Part shown: positions 18,172 through 25,937 of the stretch, piece after piece | Numbering within the stretch: the first letter of the stretch is position 1 | Layout: each line of letters starts with the position of its first letter | Source of the DNA: Brevibacillus reuszeri | GTDB taxonomy: Bacteria > Bacillota > Bacilli > Brevibacillales > Brevibacillaceae | Assembly: GCF_002897295.1 (NCBI RefSeq) | Contig: NZ_BEXF01000001.1 | Location: forward strand, 596,748-660,747 | Direction of reading: 5' to 3' | Length of the DNA stretch: 64,000 nucleotides | Translations under genes and position numbers: made by a program | Notes under the pieces: generated by a model | The model's input: the letters and a program-made list of their open reading frames with translations, nothing else | The model's database searches: none | What the model was told of the DNA's origin: nothing

Positions 18172-18957
18172 ATGTCATTAGTGGGGGAAGAACGCAAAGA
18201 CGCGATTATGAACCTGCTGAATTACGCCGGTAAAGTCAGGACCAACGAGCTGGTAGAAAAATTGCAGGTGTCCTCGGAGACAATCAGACGATATTTGGAG
18301 GAGCTGGAAAATGAAAATCAGCTCAAGCGTGTATATGGCGGTGCTATCAAGATCAATTACGAAAGGGAGGAGCCCTCTCATCTGATGCGAGAGGTTTCCC
18401 ACGCAGAGGAGAAGAAGCGAATTGGGCGTGCTGCTGCTAGTCTCGTACAGGACAACGATGTCTTGGTCATCGACGATGGAACAACGACTCTGCACATGCT
18501 CCCATTTTTGATGAATCGCAAAAATTTAAAGCTCATCACCATCTCAGTGCCTGCGCTGAATTTATTGATGGAGTACCACAACAAGGAGCTTTTTACAGGG
18601 GAGATATATTTCATTGGAGGGAAGGTTCAATCCAAGCATTTTCGCACGGCAGGTACGCTGGCTGAAAACATGATGCAAAGCTTTTTTGTCGACAAGGCGT
18701 TCATTTCGATTGACGGCATCTTAGCTCAGCACGGTATTTCCAGCTACGATTGCGAAAAAGCGATGATCGCGAAACGAATCATTGAAAATTCCAAGGAAAA
18801 CATCGTTTTGACGGATCACTCCAAAATAGGTATCAGCACCTTTTACAAGGTGGCTGATTTAAAAGAGATCGATACCGTAATCAGCGATGTGGCTGCGCCG
18901 AAGGAATGGGAAAGTGAGCTGGAAGCCAAGGGCGTTAATTGGTTAGTAGCGGACTAA
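18172..18957 (+). CDS. DeoR family transcriptional regulator of the AEP/BMC region
   Basis: This 261-residue DeoR protein has an N-terminal winged helix-turn-helix (LVEKLQVSSETIRRYLEEL) and a C-terminal effector domain (DDGTTTLHMLP, FISIDGI). It ends the AEP operon and lies directly before the BMC promoter, so it probably controls both, perhaps through the CAACTAA / TTAGTTG motifs. AGGAGG precedes ATG 18172. It is a paralog of the regulator at 8.4 kb. Confidence 0.9.
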   Translation: MSLVGEERKDAIMNLLNYAGKVRTNELVEKLQVSSETIRRYLEELENENQLKRVYGGAIKINYEREEPSHLMREVSHAEEKKRIGRAAASLVQDNDVLVIDDGTTTLHMLPFLMNRKNLKLITISVPALNLLMEYHNKELFTGEIYFIGGKVQSKHFRTAGTLAENMMQSFFVDKAFISIDGILAQHGISSYDCEKAMIAKRIIENSKENIVLTDHSKIGISTFYKVADLKEIDTVISDVAAPKEWESELEAKGVNWLVAD

Positions 18958-19011
18958 AAGCAGGGGCAGGAAGCAGATGCTCTTCATTTTTTGAACCAAA
19001 ACACAACCAAT

Positions 19012-19074
19012 ATCAACTAAAAAAAATTAAAAACAAATAATTAACTTGAAATTAGTTGTCGTTAGCAGTATTTT
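19012..19074 (+). promoter_or_regulatory. BMC operon promoter with paired CAACTAA / TTAGTTG motifs
   Basis: TTGAAA (19046-19051), a 17-nt spacer and TATTTT (19069-19074) form the promoter. TTAGTTGTCG lies within the spacer, and a CAACTAA lies about 40 nt upstream (near 19013), in inverted orientation. A DeoR repressor could bind both sites. Confidence 0.55.
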
Positions 19075-19136
19075 CTGATTATCGAATCTATTTTTAGCAG
19101 ATCGAAATGCGAATGCGAGGAAAGGGTGAAATCCAG

Positions 19137-19535
19137 ATGCTAGAAAACGGATACGCCTTGGGGATGATTGAAACTGTGGGCTTTCCCGCCCTTGTTGCAG
19201 CGACAGACGCGGCAGCCAAAGCCGCCGATGTCCGCTGCGTGACCTACCAGGGAGCGGATGCGGGGATTGTCACCATCTACATCGTAGGAGATGTTGCCTC
19301 AGTTACAGCAGCAGTAGCGGTAGGAGAGGCGGAAGCAAGGCGAGTGGGTCAGCTTCGTCACTCCAGAGTCATTCCCCGTCCTGATCGAAGTGTGATGCAG
19401 ATGGTTTTGCAGCAGTTGGAAAAAGAAAAGTCCAAGCAGGCTTCTTCCAAGCCAGTCGGCAAAGCAGCAGGAGATAAGCAGAAAAATGCGCAGAGTACAC
19501 CAACAACCACAACACAAGCAATCAAGGAGGAGTAG
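19137..19535 (+). CDS. BMC-H shell protein with extended C-terminal tail
   Basis: This 132-residue protein has a single BMC domain (residues ~5-85: [20 protein letters not shown], ending in [16 protein letters not shown]). A low-complexity tail of ~40 residues rich in Lys, Gln, Ser and Thr follows. BMC-H proteins form the hexameric facets of bacterial microcompartments. ATG 19137 follows GGAAAGGGTG, and the frame opens earlier without a site. It is the most divergent of the three BMC-H proteins here. The tail may bind cargo or modify the edge, which is inference. Confidence 0.88.
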   Translation: MLENGYALGMIETVGFPALVAATDAAAKAADVRCVTYQGADAGIVTIYIVGDVASVTAAVAVGEAEARRVGQLRHSRVIPRPDRSVMQMVLQQLEKEKSKQASSKPVGKAAGDKQKNAQSTPTTTTQAIKEE

Positions 19536-19537
19536 TC

Positions 19538-19813
19538 ATGGGTGATGCACTCGGAATGGTCGAAACAAAAGGACTGATCGGTGCTGTAGAGGCTGCCGAT
19601 GCGATGGTCAAGGCAGCGAATGTAAAGCTGGTCGGCAAGGTGCATGTAGGGGGCGGTCTGGTAACGGTCATGGTTCGAGGAGATGTAGGAGCGGTGAAGG
19701 CATCTACAGATGCAGGAGCCGCTGCAGCGGAAAAGGTGGGAGAGCTGGTTTCTGTCCATGTCATTCCACGTCCGCATTCCGATATTGAGCTGATTTTGCC
19801 TAAGCTGGAGTAG
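19538..19813 (+). CDS. BMC-H shell protein (PduA/EutM type)
   Basis: This 91-residue canonical hexameric shell protein contains [37 protein letters not shown] and the ending [16 protein letters not shown]. It follows the first shell gene by 2 nt. It is almost identical to the shell protein at 21.4 kb, which points to a duplication within the operon. Confidence 0.95.
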   Translation: MGDALGMVETKGLIGAVEAADAMVKAANVKLVGKVHVGGGLVTVMVRGDVGAVKASTDAGAAAAEKVGELVSVHVIPRPHSDIELILPKLE

Positions 19814-19880
19814 TTAGAGTGAATTTGCCTTCTCACATGAAACGGATCCGTAAACGGCTGAAGAGAGGTGACGGTATATC

Positions 19881-21359
19881 GTGATGCTAGACGTAGATTT
19901 GCAATCTGTCCAGGAAGCAAGACAATATGTGCTCACTGCCAAGGAAGCGCAGAAACGACTGCAAGGCATGTCGCAAAGTCAAATCGATCAAATCGTGCAA
20001 AGCATGGCCGAGGCGGCAAAAGCAGAGGCAGGTCGCTTGGCAGCATTGGCCGTTGAAGAAACAGGCTACGGGAGGGTAGCTGATAAAACCGTAAAGAATC
20101 TGTTTGCAGCACACGATGTGTATCAGGCAATAAAAGAGCTGAAGACGGTGGGGATCATTCGCCGAGACGAACAAAACAAGGTGTGGGAGGTTGCACAGCC
20201 GGTAGGTGTCATTGCGGGAATTGTGCCATCAACCAATCCTACCTCAACGGTTATTTTCAAGGCGTTGATTAGTGTAAAAGCGGGGAATGCCATTGTTTTC
20301 AGTCCACATCCGCAAGCGGCGAGGTGTACAAAAGAAGCAGCCAAAATCATGCAGACAGCCGCAGAGCGCGCAGGTGCTCCGGCAGGACTGATCTCTTGCA
20401 TTACGCAGCCGACGGTCGAAGCCTCCAAAGAGCTGATGGGACACGGGTGCACGGATGTGATTCTGGCAACTGGCGGAACCGCGATGGTAAAAGCAGCCTA
20501 CAGCAGTGGCAAGCCCGCTTTTGGCGTAGGTCCGGGCAATGTCCCCGTTTACATGCATGCCAGTGCAGATATTCCAACAGCGATACGCCAAATTATGCAA
20601 AGCAAAACGTTTGATTATGGAACGATCTGTGCTTCTGAGCAGGCACTTGTCGTCGATAAGACGATCAAACGCAAGGTTGTGGCTGAGCTGAAACGTCAAG
20701 GAGCCTACTTCCTGGACGATCATGAGACAAAACGTGTGGCTGCCATCATCATGAAGAATGGCGGACTGAATCCCGCTATCGTCGGGAAATCACCACAAGC
20801 GATTGCTGAGCAGGCGGGCATCCTGGTGCCAGAGGACGCCAAGCTTTTGATGGCAGAGGAAACCGGTATCGGACGAGATTTCCCGTTTTCGATTGAAAAG
20901 CTGGCTCCAATCTTGACGCTCTATACAGTCACCGATAGCCAGGAGGCGAGCCATATTTGCAACAAGCTGCTGGAATTTGGCGGCCTGGGTCATACACTCG
21001 GCATTCATTGTCAGGATGCACAGATGATCGAATCGTTCGTTGTTGACAAGCCGGCCTCGCGGATTGTGGTCAACACAGGGACGACTTTTGGCGGAATCGG
21101 AGCAACTACCGGCATCTTGCCGTCGCTTACGCTTGGGTGTGGCTCGTTTGGCAACAATGTGACTTCAGATAATATCGGGCCACAGCACTTGATGAATATC
21201 AAGCGTGTCGCCTTTGGGCTGCGAGAAATGAAGCTGGAGGCGGCAGATCATACGGCTCCGGTTGTGACAACTGCTCCAGCAGCTCCTGCAATCAGCAGAG
21301 ATGAAATCGCAGAAATTATTAAAAGCGTGCTTTTGGAACTGCAAACTTCCAATCGCTAA
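19881..21359 (+). CDS. Acylating aldehyde dehydrogenase (PduP/EutE type), BMC cargo
   Basis: This 492-residue enzyme should convert acetaldehyde, CoA and NAD+ to acetyl-CoA and NADH. The catalytic Cys is residue ~250 in YGTICASEQALVVD, and GVGPGNVPVYMH and the glycine-rich FGGIGATTG stretch fit the PduP/EutE family. The last ~25 residues, after an Ala/Pro linker, form a short amphipathic helix (ISRDEIAEIIKSVLLELQ) like the encapsulation peptides that target cargo to microcompartments. The start is GTG 19881 or ATG 19884, after GAGAGGTG. It stands between two shell genes. Confidence 0.93.
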   Translation: MMLDVDLQSVQEARQYVLTAKEAQKRLQGMSQSQIDQIVQSMAEAAKAEAGRLAALAVEETGYGRVADKTVKNLFAAHDVYQAIKELKTVGIIRRDEQNKVWEVAQPVGVIAGIVPSTNPTSTVIFKALISVKAGNAIVFSPHPQAARCTKEAAKIMQTAAERAGAPAGLISCITQPTVEASKELMGHGCTDVILATGGTAMVKAAYSSGKPAFGVGPGNVPVYMHASADIPTAIRQIMQSKTFDYGTICASEQALVVDKTIKRKVVAELKRQGAYFLDDHETKRVAAIIMKNGGLNPAIVGKSPQAIAEQAGILVPEDAKLLMAEETGIGRDFPFSIEKLAPILTLYTVTDSQEASHICNKLLEFGGLGHTLGIHCQDAQMIESFVVDKPASRIVVNTGTTFGGIGATTGILPSLTLGCGSFGNNVTSDNIGPQHLMNIKRVAFGLREMKLEAADHTAPVVTTAPAAPAISRDEIAEIIKSVLLELQTSNR

Positions 21360-21372
21360 GGAGGCATAAAGG

Positions 21373-21660
21373 ATGGCAGGAGAATGGGCAGCACTCGGCA
21401 TGGTGGAAACAAAGGGCTTGATCGGTGCAGTGGAAGCAGCTGACGCTATGGTAAAAGCAGCAAACGTCAAGCTGATCGGGAAGGTACATGTAGGCGGCGG
21501 GCTCGTGACCGTCATGGTCCGCGGTGACGTTGGTGCGGTCAAAGCATCGACGGATGCAGGCGCAGAAGCAGCGCAAAAGGTGGGGGAGCTGAAATCTGTG
21601 CATGTCATTCCGCGACCCCATTCTGATATCGAGCTGATCCTTCCGAAGTTGGAAGGGTAA
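21373..21660 (+). CDS. BMC-H shell protein (PduA/EutM type), second copy
   Basis: This 95-residue hexameric shell protein is nearly identical to the one at 19.5 kb. It differs in a longer N-terminus ([12 protein letters not shown]) and a few positions such as LIGKV for LVGKV and AEAAQKV for [12 protein letters not shown] (about 21360) precedes ATG 21373. Two near-identical hexamers could mix in the facets. Confidence 0.95.
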   Translation: MAGEWAALGMVETKGLIGAVEAADAMVKAANVKLIGKVHVGGGLVTVMVRGDVGAVKASTDAGAEAAQKVGELKSVHVIPRPHSDIELILPKLEG

Positions 21661-21671
21661 AACACTAGCTT

Positions 21672-22457
21672 ATGGCCGTCATTACAGAAACCGCATTGCG
21701 GGCCATGCTGCGAACAGGGGTCCCCAATCCCTTTCTGGTTCGTGCAGAGGACAAATTTACCCCGGCTGCAACCGATTTTTTAAAGGGGAGAGGGATTCGC
21801 ATAGAAGTGTTGGAAGCGGACGGTGTTTTTTCTGACGGAGAAGAGGATGGGGCTGGGCAGACCATTCCGGTAGGGGTTTCTAATCGCCATATCCATTTGG
21901 CGCCAGAGGATGTAGAAAAGCTGTTTGGCGCAGGCTACAATCTGACTCCACTGCGTCCACTCTCCCAGCCTGGGCAGTTTGCCGCGACAGAAACAGTCAC
22001 CTTGCTAGGACCAAAAGGCTTGATAAAAGGTGTGCGGATTTTGGGTCCGGCACGGGGAGTAAGCCAGGTGGAGATCTCCAGGTCGGATGGCTTCTCGCTC
22101 GGGATTCATCCGCCAGTCAGGATGTCGGGCTCTTTGGAGGGGACCCCAGGTATTACGCTGATTGGTCCAGACGGATGCGTCGTTCTGGAGGCAGGTGTCA
22201 TCGTGGCCAAAAGCCATGTGCACATGTCTGATGCGGATGCCAGGGCCTTTCACGTCCAGGAGGGCGACAGCCTGATGCTGCAATCCATCGGGGAAAGGAC
22301 CATTATTTTCCCGGATGTGACTGTGCGGGTCAGCCCGCGGTATGCGCTGGATTTTCATATGGATCTCGATGAGGCCAATGCGGCAAGTCTCAAAACAGGT
22401 GACCAGGTACGCTTGTTTGGGAAAAATGGCATGCCTATTTCCTCGGCAGGGAGGTGA
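21672..22457 (+). CDS. pduL: PduL-type phosphate acyltransferase, BMC cargo
   Basis: This 261-residue enzyme should convert acetyl-CoA and phosphate to acetyl-phosphate and free CoA, recycling CoA for the aldehyde dehydrogenase. PduL metal-ligand motifs are SNRHIHL near residue 75, KSHVHM near 180 and LDFHMDLDEAN near 225. The N-terminal ~50 residues (VITETALRAMLR up to LKGRGIRIEV) form an extra small domain absent from minimal PduL. It resembles the C-terminus of the next protein. Confidence 0.92.
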   Translation: MAVITETALRAMLRTGVPNPFLVRAEDKFTPAATDFLKGRGIRIEVLEADGVFSDGEEDGAGQTIPVGVSNRHIHLAPEDVEKLFGAGYNLTPLRPLSQPGQFAATETVTLLGPKGLIKGVRILGPARGVSQVEISRSDGFSLGIHPPVRMSGSLEGTPGITLIGPDGCVVLEAGVIVAKSHVHMSDADARAFHVQEGDSLMLQSIGERTIIFPDVTVRVSPRYALDFHMDLDEANAASLKTGDQVRLFGKNGMPISSAGR

Positions 22458-22461
22458 TAGA

Positions 22462-23265
22462 ATGGACGTCAGGCAAATGATAGAATCGATTACGCGGGAA
22501 ATTTTGCAGTCGATGAAGCCAGACGCGGTGCAGGATAAACAGGAAAAATGGTTGTATATCTTTTGTGACAGCAAGGCGCATGAATCGTTTGAGGACCAGT
22601 TTATTGCCTTGCAAAATAACGGGATCTGCCATGACCTTTTATTTCTGGACGGGGAAACGTCCTCGTGGCTCGGGATGCATCGCATCGAATGTGGAGGGGC
22701 TGGCAAGATCATCACTGCGGATGAATACGCTCCTGTTCCTTTGGAGGCGCCCAAAGAGTATGACGGCGTCATCATTCCGGAAATCGATTTGGATAACGCA
22801 GCCCGCATAGCAGCAGGTCTGAAAGGTACAATCAAGGCGGAGATCGTCTTTTCAGCACTTGTGCTAGGAAAACCTGTCCTCGTAAGTAGGGATGTACCGG
22901 GAATCAAGCGAGCCGACCGGCGAACGCTAAAAAAATTAACACTTCCGAAGCCGTATCAGCAGCTCTTCTTGCAGCATGTTCAAGTCATGAAGGAGCTGGG
23001 AGTAGAGTTCTACCCGCAAAAAGAGCTTGCTGATGCTGTCATACGCAAGAGCAGGGCAAAAAAGCAGCAAGAGACAACGGGCTCGTCGGGTGGAGTCGTG
23101 GGGGCGCAACCAGCCCAAACAGCCAAGCTTCTGACTGCTGAGTGGGTCAAAGCGCAAGCAGAATTCCCGGATGCGGGGCTTGTCCTGCGACAGGGAACCA
23201 TTCTCTCTCCGCTGGCAAAGGATATGCTGAAGGAAAAAGGAATCGCGATCCACTACGAACGGTAA
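22462..23265 (+). CDS. BMC-associated flavoprotein-like protein with targeting helix
   Basis: This 267-residue protein has three parts. Residues 1-18 form an amphipathic helix (DVRQMIESITREILQSM) like BMC encapsulation peptides. Residues ~30-195 form an alpha/beta domain that I tentatively assign to the flavoprotein (HFCD-like) family, based on pattern only. The final ~45 residues (LLTAEWVKAQ, then RQGTILSPLAKDMLKEKGIA) resemble the N-terminal domain of the preceding PduL. The start is ATG 22462 after AGGGAGGTG. A role in redox balance inside the shell is possible but not shown. Confidence 0.65.
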   Translation: MDVRQMIESITREILQSMKPDAVQDKQEKWLYIFCDSKAHESFEDQFIALQNNGICHDLLFLDGETSSWLGMHRIECGGAGKIITADEYAPVPLEAPKEYDGVIIPEIDLDNAARIAAGLKGTIKAEIVFSALVLGKPVLVSRDVPGIKRADRRTLKKLTLPKPYQQLFLQHVQVMKELGVEFYPQKELADAVIRKSRAKKQQETTGSSGGVVGAQPAQTAKLLTAEWVKAQAEFPDAGLVLRQGTILSPLAKDMLKEKGIAIHYER

Positions 23266-23277
23266 AGGGGGAGCGCC

Positions 23278-23553
23278 ATGTTTTTGGGAAAAGTGATCGG
23301 CAGTGTCTGGTCCACACAAAAAGAGGATGGCATGGAGAATCTAAAGCTGTTGGTTGTCCAGCCGATTGACTGGAACGAAAAGGAAGGTGGACACACGGTG
23401 ATTGCAGCAGACCGCATCGGGGCGGGCTTTGGCGAAAAGGTCATCGTTTCGAGCGGCACTCCTGCGCGGATCATTTTTCACAACAAGATGGTCCCCATCG
23501 ACGCCGTCATCGTTGGGATCGTGGATTCTTATGAAGTAACTCAAGAAGAATAG
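23278..23553 (+). CDS. eutN: BMC-P pentameric vertex protein (EutN/CcmL)
   Basis: This 91-residue protein of the EutN/CcmL family starts MFLGKVIGSVWSTQK, with ADRIGAGFGEKVIVSSG and the ending VIGIVDSYEV. Such pentamers cap the vertices of the icosahedral shell. AAAGGGGGAG precedes ATG 23278. With three BMC-H and one BMC-P, the locus has the minimal gene set for a closed shell. Confidence 0.95.
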   Translation: MFLGKVIGSVWSTQKEDGMENLKLLVVQPIDWNEKEGGHTVIAADRIGAGFGEKVIVSSGTPARIIFHNKMVPIDAVIVGIVDSYEVTQEE

Positions 23554-23563
23554 ACAGGCTGTA

Positions 23564-23591
23564 GGTGTGGTCGATTTAGACTGCACCTTTT
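23564..23591 (+). terminator. Possible weak terminator at the end of the BMC genes
   Basis: GGTGTGGTC (23564-23572) pairs imperfectly with GACTGCACC (23579-23587), followed by TTTT. It may partly separate the transporter gene that follows from the BMC operon. Confidence 0.4.
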
Positions 23592-23620
23592 GCCATTTAT
23601 AAAAAGAGAGCTGGGAGAGT

Positions 23621-24487
23621 ATGTCCACCACCATTTTACTGATTCTGTTATTTGCAGCGGTATGCCATGCGATTTGGAATGCCCTGTCCAAGAAGATCGA
23701 GGAGCGAGACGCCTTTTTTACCCTGATTTTAGGGGCATCAGTCATTTTGTACTTTCCACTTGCCGTGTACCTGTGGCAGACCTCCTCGTTTCCGCCGGGT
23801 GCGATCAAATGGCTGTTGCTTAGCACTTGCTCGGAGGTTTTGTATTTTGTAGCTTTGGGTAAGGCTTATCAGACGAATAATTTGAGCTATGCGTATCCGA
23901 TTTTGCGCGGTACAGCTCCTATTGTGACTACAATTATAAGCACACTGTTCATCGGCACGGCGATTGCCTGGACTGGATTTGTTGGCATTTTAGTCATTGT
24001 AGCGGGTGTTGTCTTCATGAATCAGCGCACCTTTTCGTTTCGAGAGCTCAGTCATATCGTCAAGGATTGGGGCAATATGAAGTGGGTGTTTTTAGCGGGG
24101 AGCTTCTCAGCGTGCAGCAGCATAGTCGATGGCATGGGAGCATCCATGATGTCGGGTCTGCTGTTCAAATATTTCGTGTTCTTCGGAATGTTTGCAGGAA
24201 AGTGGATGATTGACCGCAGAGCAGAGATAAAGGTATCTTACGTTGCGCTGCTCAAACGCTATCCGTGGCATACATTGGCGGGGGGACTCTTCGTCTTCGT
24301 TTCCAATTCTCTGGCTGTGTACGCCATGCAAACAACGCCGGTTACCTATGTCGCCTCTGTGCGAGAAATCAGCATCGTGTTTGCGACCATTATTGGGGTA
24401 ATCTGGCTCAAGGAAAAGGTCGGGGTCGTCAAATGGGTGTCGATCGGGATGATTTTGTGTGGGGTCGTGATTAATAAACTGAGTTAG
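23621..24487 (+). CDS. EamA/DMT superfamily transporter
   Basis: This 288-residue protein has ten predicted helices in two EamA halves (FAAVCHAIWNALSKK in the first, PVTYVASVREISIVFATIIG in the second). Drug/metabolite transporters move small metabolites across the cytoplasmic membrane. It lies 67 nt after the vertex protein on the same strand and may export or import a metabolite of the phosphonate/BMC pathway. The weak hairpin between them makes cotranscription uncertain. The start is ATG 23621 after GGGAG. Confidence 0.85.
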   Translation: MSTTILLILLFAAVCHAIWNALSKKIEERDAFFTLILGASVILYFPLAVYLWQTSSFPPGAIKWLLLSTCSEVLYFVALGKAYQTNNLSYAYPILRGTAPIVTTIISTLFIGTAIAWTGFVGILVIVAGVVFMNQRTFSFRELSHIVKDWGNMKWVFLAGSFSACSSIVDGMGASMMSGLLFKYFVFFGMFAGKWMIDRRAEIKVSYVALLKRYPWHTLAGGLFVFVSNSLAVYAMQTTPVTYVASVREISIVFATIIGVIWLKEKVGVVKWVSIGMILCGVVINKLS

Positions 24488-24529
24488 TCGAGGAAGATCA
24501 GCAAATGGGATTTGATAGCCCCAATAAGA

Positions 24530-24571
24530 AGCGGTAGTCTAGGACATTATTTTTCGTCCTAGGTTACCGCT
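24530..24571 (+). terminator. Long hairpin after the EamA gene
   Basis: AGCGGTA-gt-CTAGGAC pairs with GTCCTAG-gt-TACCGCT around a T-rich loop. There is no T tract right after it, so it is terminator-like rather than certain. Confidence 0.5.
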
Positions 24572-24647
24572 GTTTACTAGGCGGAAAGCCGTTTCAACCC
24601 TGTTTCGTTTCTCATACGATACAAGAATACAGGGGAGGTGAGCTTCT

Positions 24648-25112
24648 ATGGCAAATAACCGAACGCTTTGTGAGCAATTTTCAAAGATACTAAGGGGCAG
24701 GCCAAGTTTTGCTGGCGGAAAATGCGTAGCAACCATAAGCCGAGATGAAATAAAAGCAATTATTTTAGGGAAAAGATTTCGAGTAACGTCTTCTTTTTCA
24801 TTCGAATCCGTAAATAGGAAAACAGGCAGAGAACTTTGTCTGGCGCGAGCAGCATTCTTGCAAAAAGAAGTGAATCGATTTATTTCGGTAATAAGAAAAC
24901 AAGGGATAAAGGTGTCCTCTGTTCGTAACGAATGGCTCTTGGATCAACCGCGATTGATCTATATAAATATAGAAGCTGTTGATCGACCTCTCGCTTTTGC
25001 CAGAAAAGTCAGGCGAGCTTTGGATGCGATAGGCCGCTTCGCTTATAAACCGGAAGGACCCGTAAGCGTACAGCATTACGAGTTCTTCCGGTTTTTTTGC
25101 ATGTCAGGATAG
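24648..25112 (+). CDS. LppY/LpqO (DUF1259)-like protein
   Basis: This 154-residue protein resembles the LppY/LpqO (DUF1259) family in the region residues ~60-125 (EVNRFISVIRKQGIKVSSVR, PRLIYINIEAVDRPLAFARK, VRRAL). It lacks the His residues normal at the family's HNH-like site (here VRNEWLL). GGGGAGGTG precedes ATG 24648. The last ~20 codons run through a terminator hairpin and the stop lies inside the convergent DUF92 gene, so the natural C-terminus may have been altered. Function unknown. Confidence 0.65.
   Translation: MANNRTLCEQFSKILRGRPSFAGGKCVATISRDEIKAIILGKRFRVTSSFSFESVNRKTGRELCLARAAFLQKEVNRFISVIRKQGIKVSSVRNEWLLDQPRLIYINIEAVDRPLAFARKVRRALDAIGRFAYKPEGPVSVQHYEFFRFFCMSG
25048..25099 (+). 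terminator. Rho-independent terminator inside the 3' end of a coding region
   Basis: AACCGGAAG pairs with CTTCCGGTT, with inner GTAA/TTAC pairs, and is followed by a T7 tract. It overlaps the last codons of the DUF1259-like gene and should also affect the convergent DUF92 transcript. Confidence 0.8.
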
Positions 25113-25937
25113 ACCGAGTACCAGTGCCAGCAAGACTGCTGATACGCCTCCTGCAAGTGAGCCTGTAACATTGACGGCATCGTTGTTCCAGCCGGAGCGG
25201 CCACGTATCCGCATGGCTGGCATTCCACAATGACGGGCTTGCTCGATTTCACGCCCGCAGATACCACAGCGGTACATTTGCTGCCAAGTCGCACCGATCC
25301 AGGAATCGGCAAGCGACCCAATAATGCCTGCCATTCCCGCTATTCCAATCCATGCTGCTGGTCTGAGTGACGTCGCGACCGCATCTGGTGCTGAGTGGTT
25401 GGACACCGAGAGCAGCAGCCACGCTACGGCACCGATAAAAAGGCCCCCTGCCAGCGATGCGCCCATTCCGAGACCAGAGACTCCTCCGGACGTGCCAGGC
25501 TGAACGCGCTGACCCGTTTTGATTGATCTCGGCGGAGTCCGACTCAAGCCGCCGATTTCCGTTGCCCAGGTATCGGCTGTGACTGCGGCCATAACACCGA
25601 GGAAGGCGTACCACCAAAGCGGATATGGAAACGCCCAATTTATCGTACATAACAGCAGTCCCAGTCCACCGTTCGCGAGAACCTGGCCTGCATCGCGCCT
25701 CCCGGTTTTCTCATAACCACTCTCTGCCTCTTCCTTTGCATGCTTTTTCCACTTGGACAATAGACTCGACGAGATAAAAAAGGCGATGAGGGAGCCAAAC
25801 CAGACCGCGCTTCCGAGCGCGTACATCACTGTGCCCAGTATCATCGCCGCTAAAAAACCGGAGCCGGACAGCGACCGCTTTATATATGCCGCCCCGGCAA
25901 TACCGGTACTGCAGGCAAGACCTATTAACCACTCCAC
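25104..25937 (-). CDS. DUF92 family integral membrane protein
   Basis: This 277-residue membrane protein has about six to seven helices and the DUF92 (TIGR00297) patterns FLGVMAAVTADTWATEIGGLS, PGTSGGVSGLGMGASLAGG and GSLADSWIGATWQ. The family is widespread (TMEM19 relatives) and has been proposed to act on isoprenoid or phytyl phosphates, though not for this protein. It converges with the DUF1259-like gene and overlaps it by 9 nt. Confidence 0.88.
   Translation of the reverse strand: MEWLIGLACSTGIAGAAYIKRSLSGSGFLAAMILGTVMYALGSAVWFGSLIAFFISSSLLSKWKKHAKEEAESGYEKTGRRDAGQVLANGGLGLLLCTINWAFPYPLWWYAFLGVMAAVTADTWATEIGGLSRTPPRSIKTGQRVQPGTSGGVSGLGMGASLAGGLFIGAVAWLLLSVSNHSAPDAVATSLRPAAWIGIAGMAGIIGSLADSWIGATWQQMYRCGICGREIEQARHCGMPAMRIRGRSGWNNDAVNVTGSLAGGVSAVLLALVLGLS

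Noticed and set aside
22005..22907. A 300-codon open frame on the minus strand
   Set aside because: It lies opposite the PduL and flavoprotein-like genes, has no family features, and is explained by the codon bias of the genes on the other strand.
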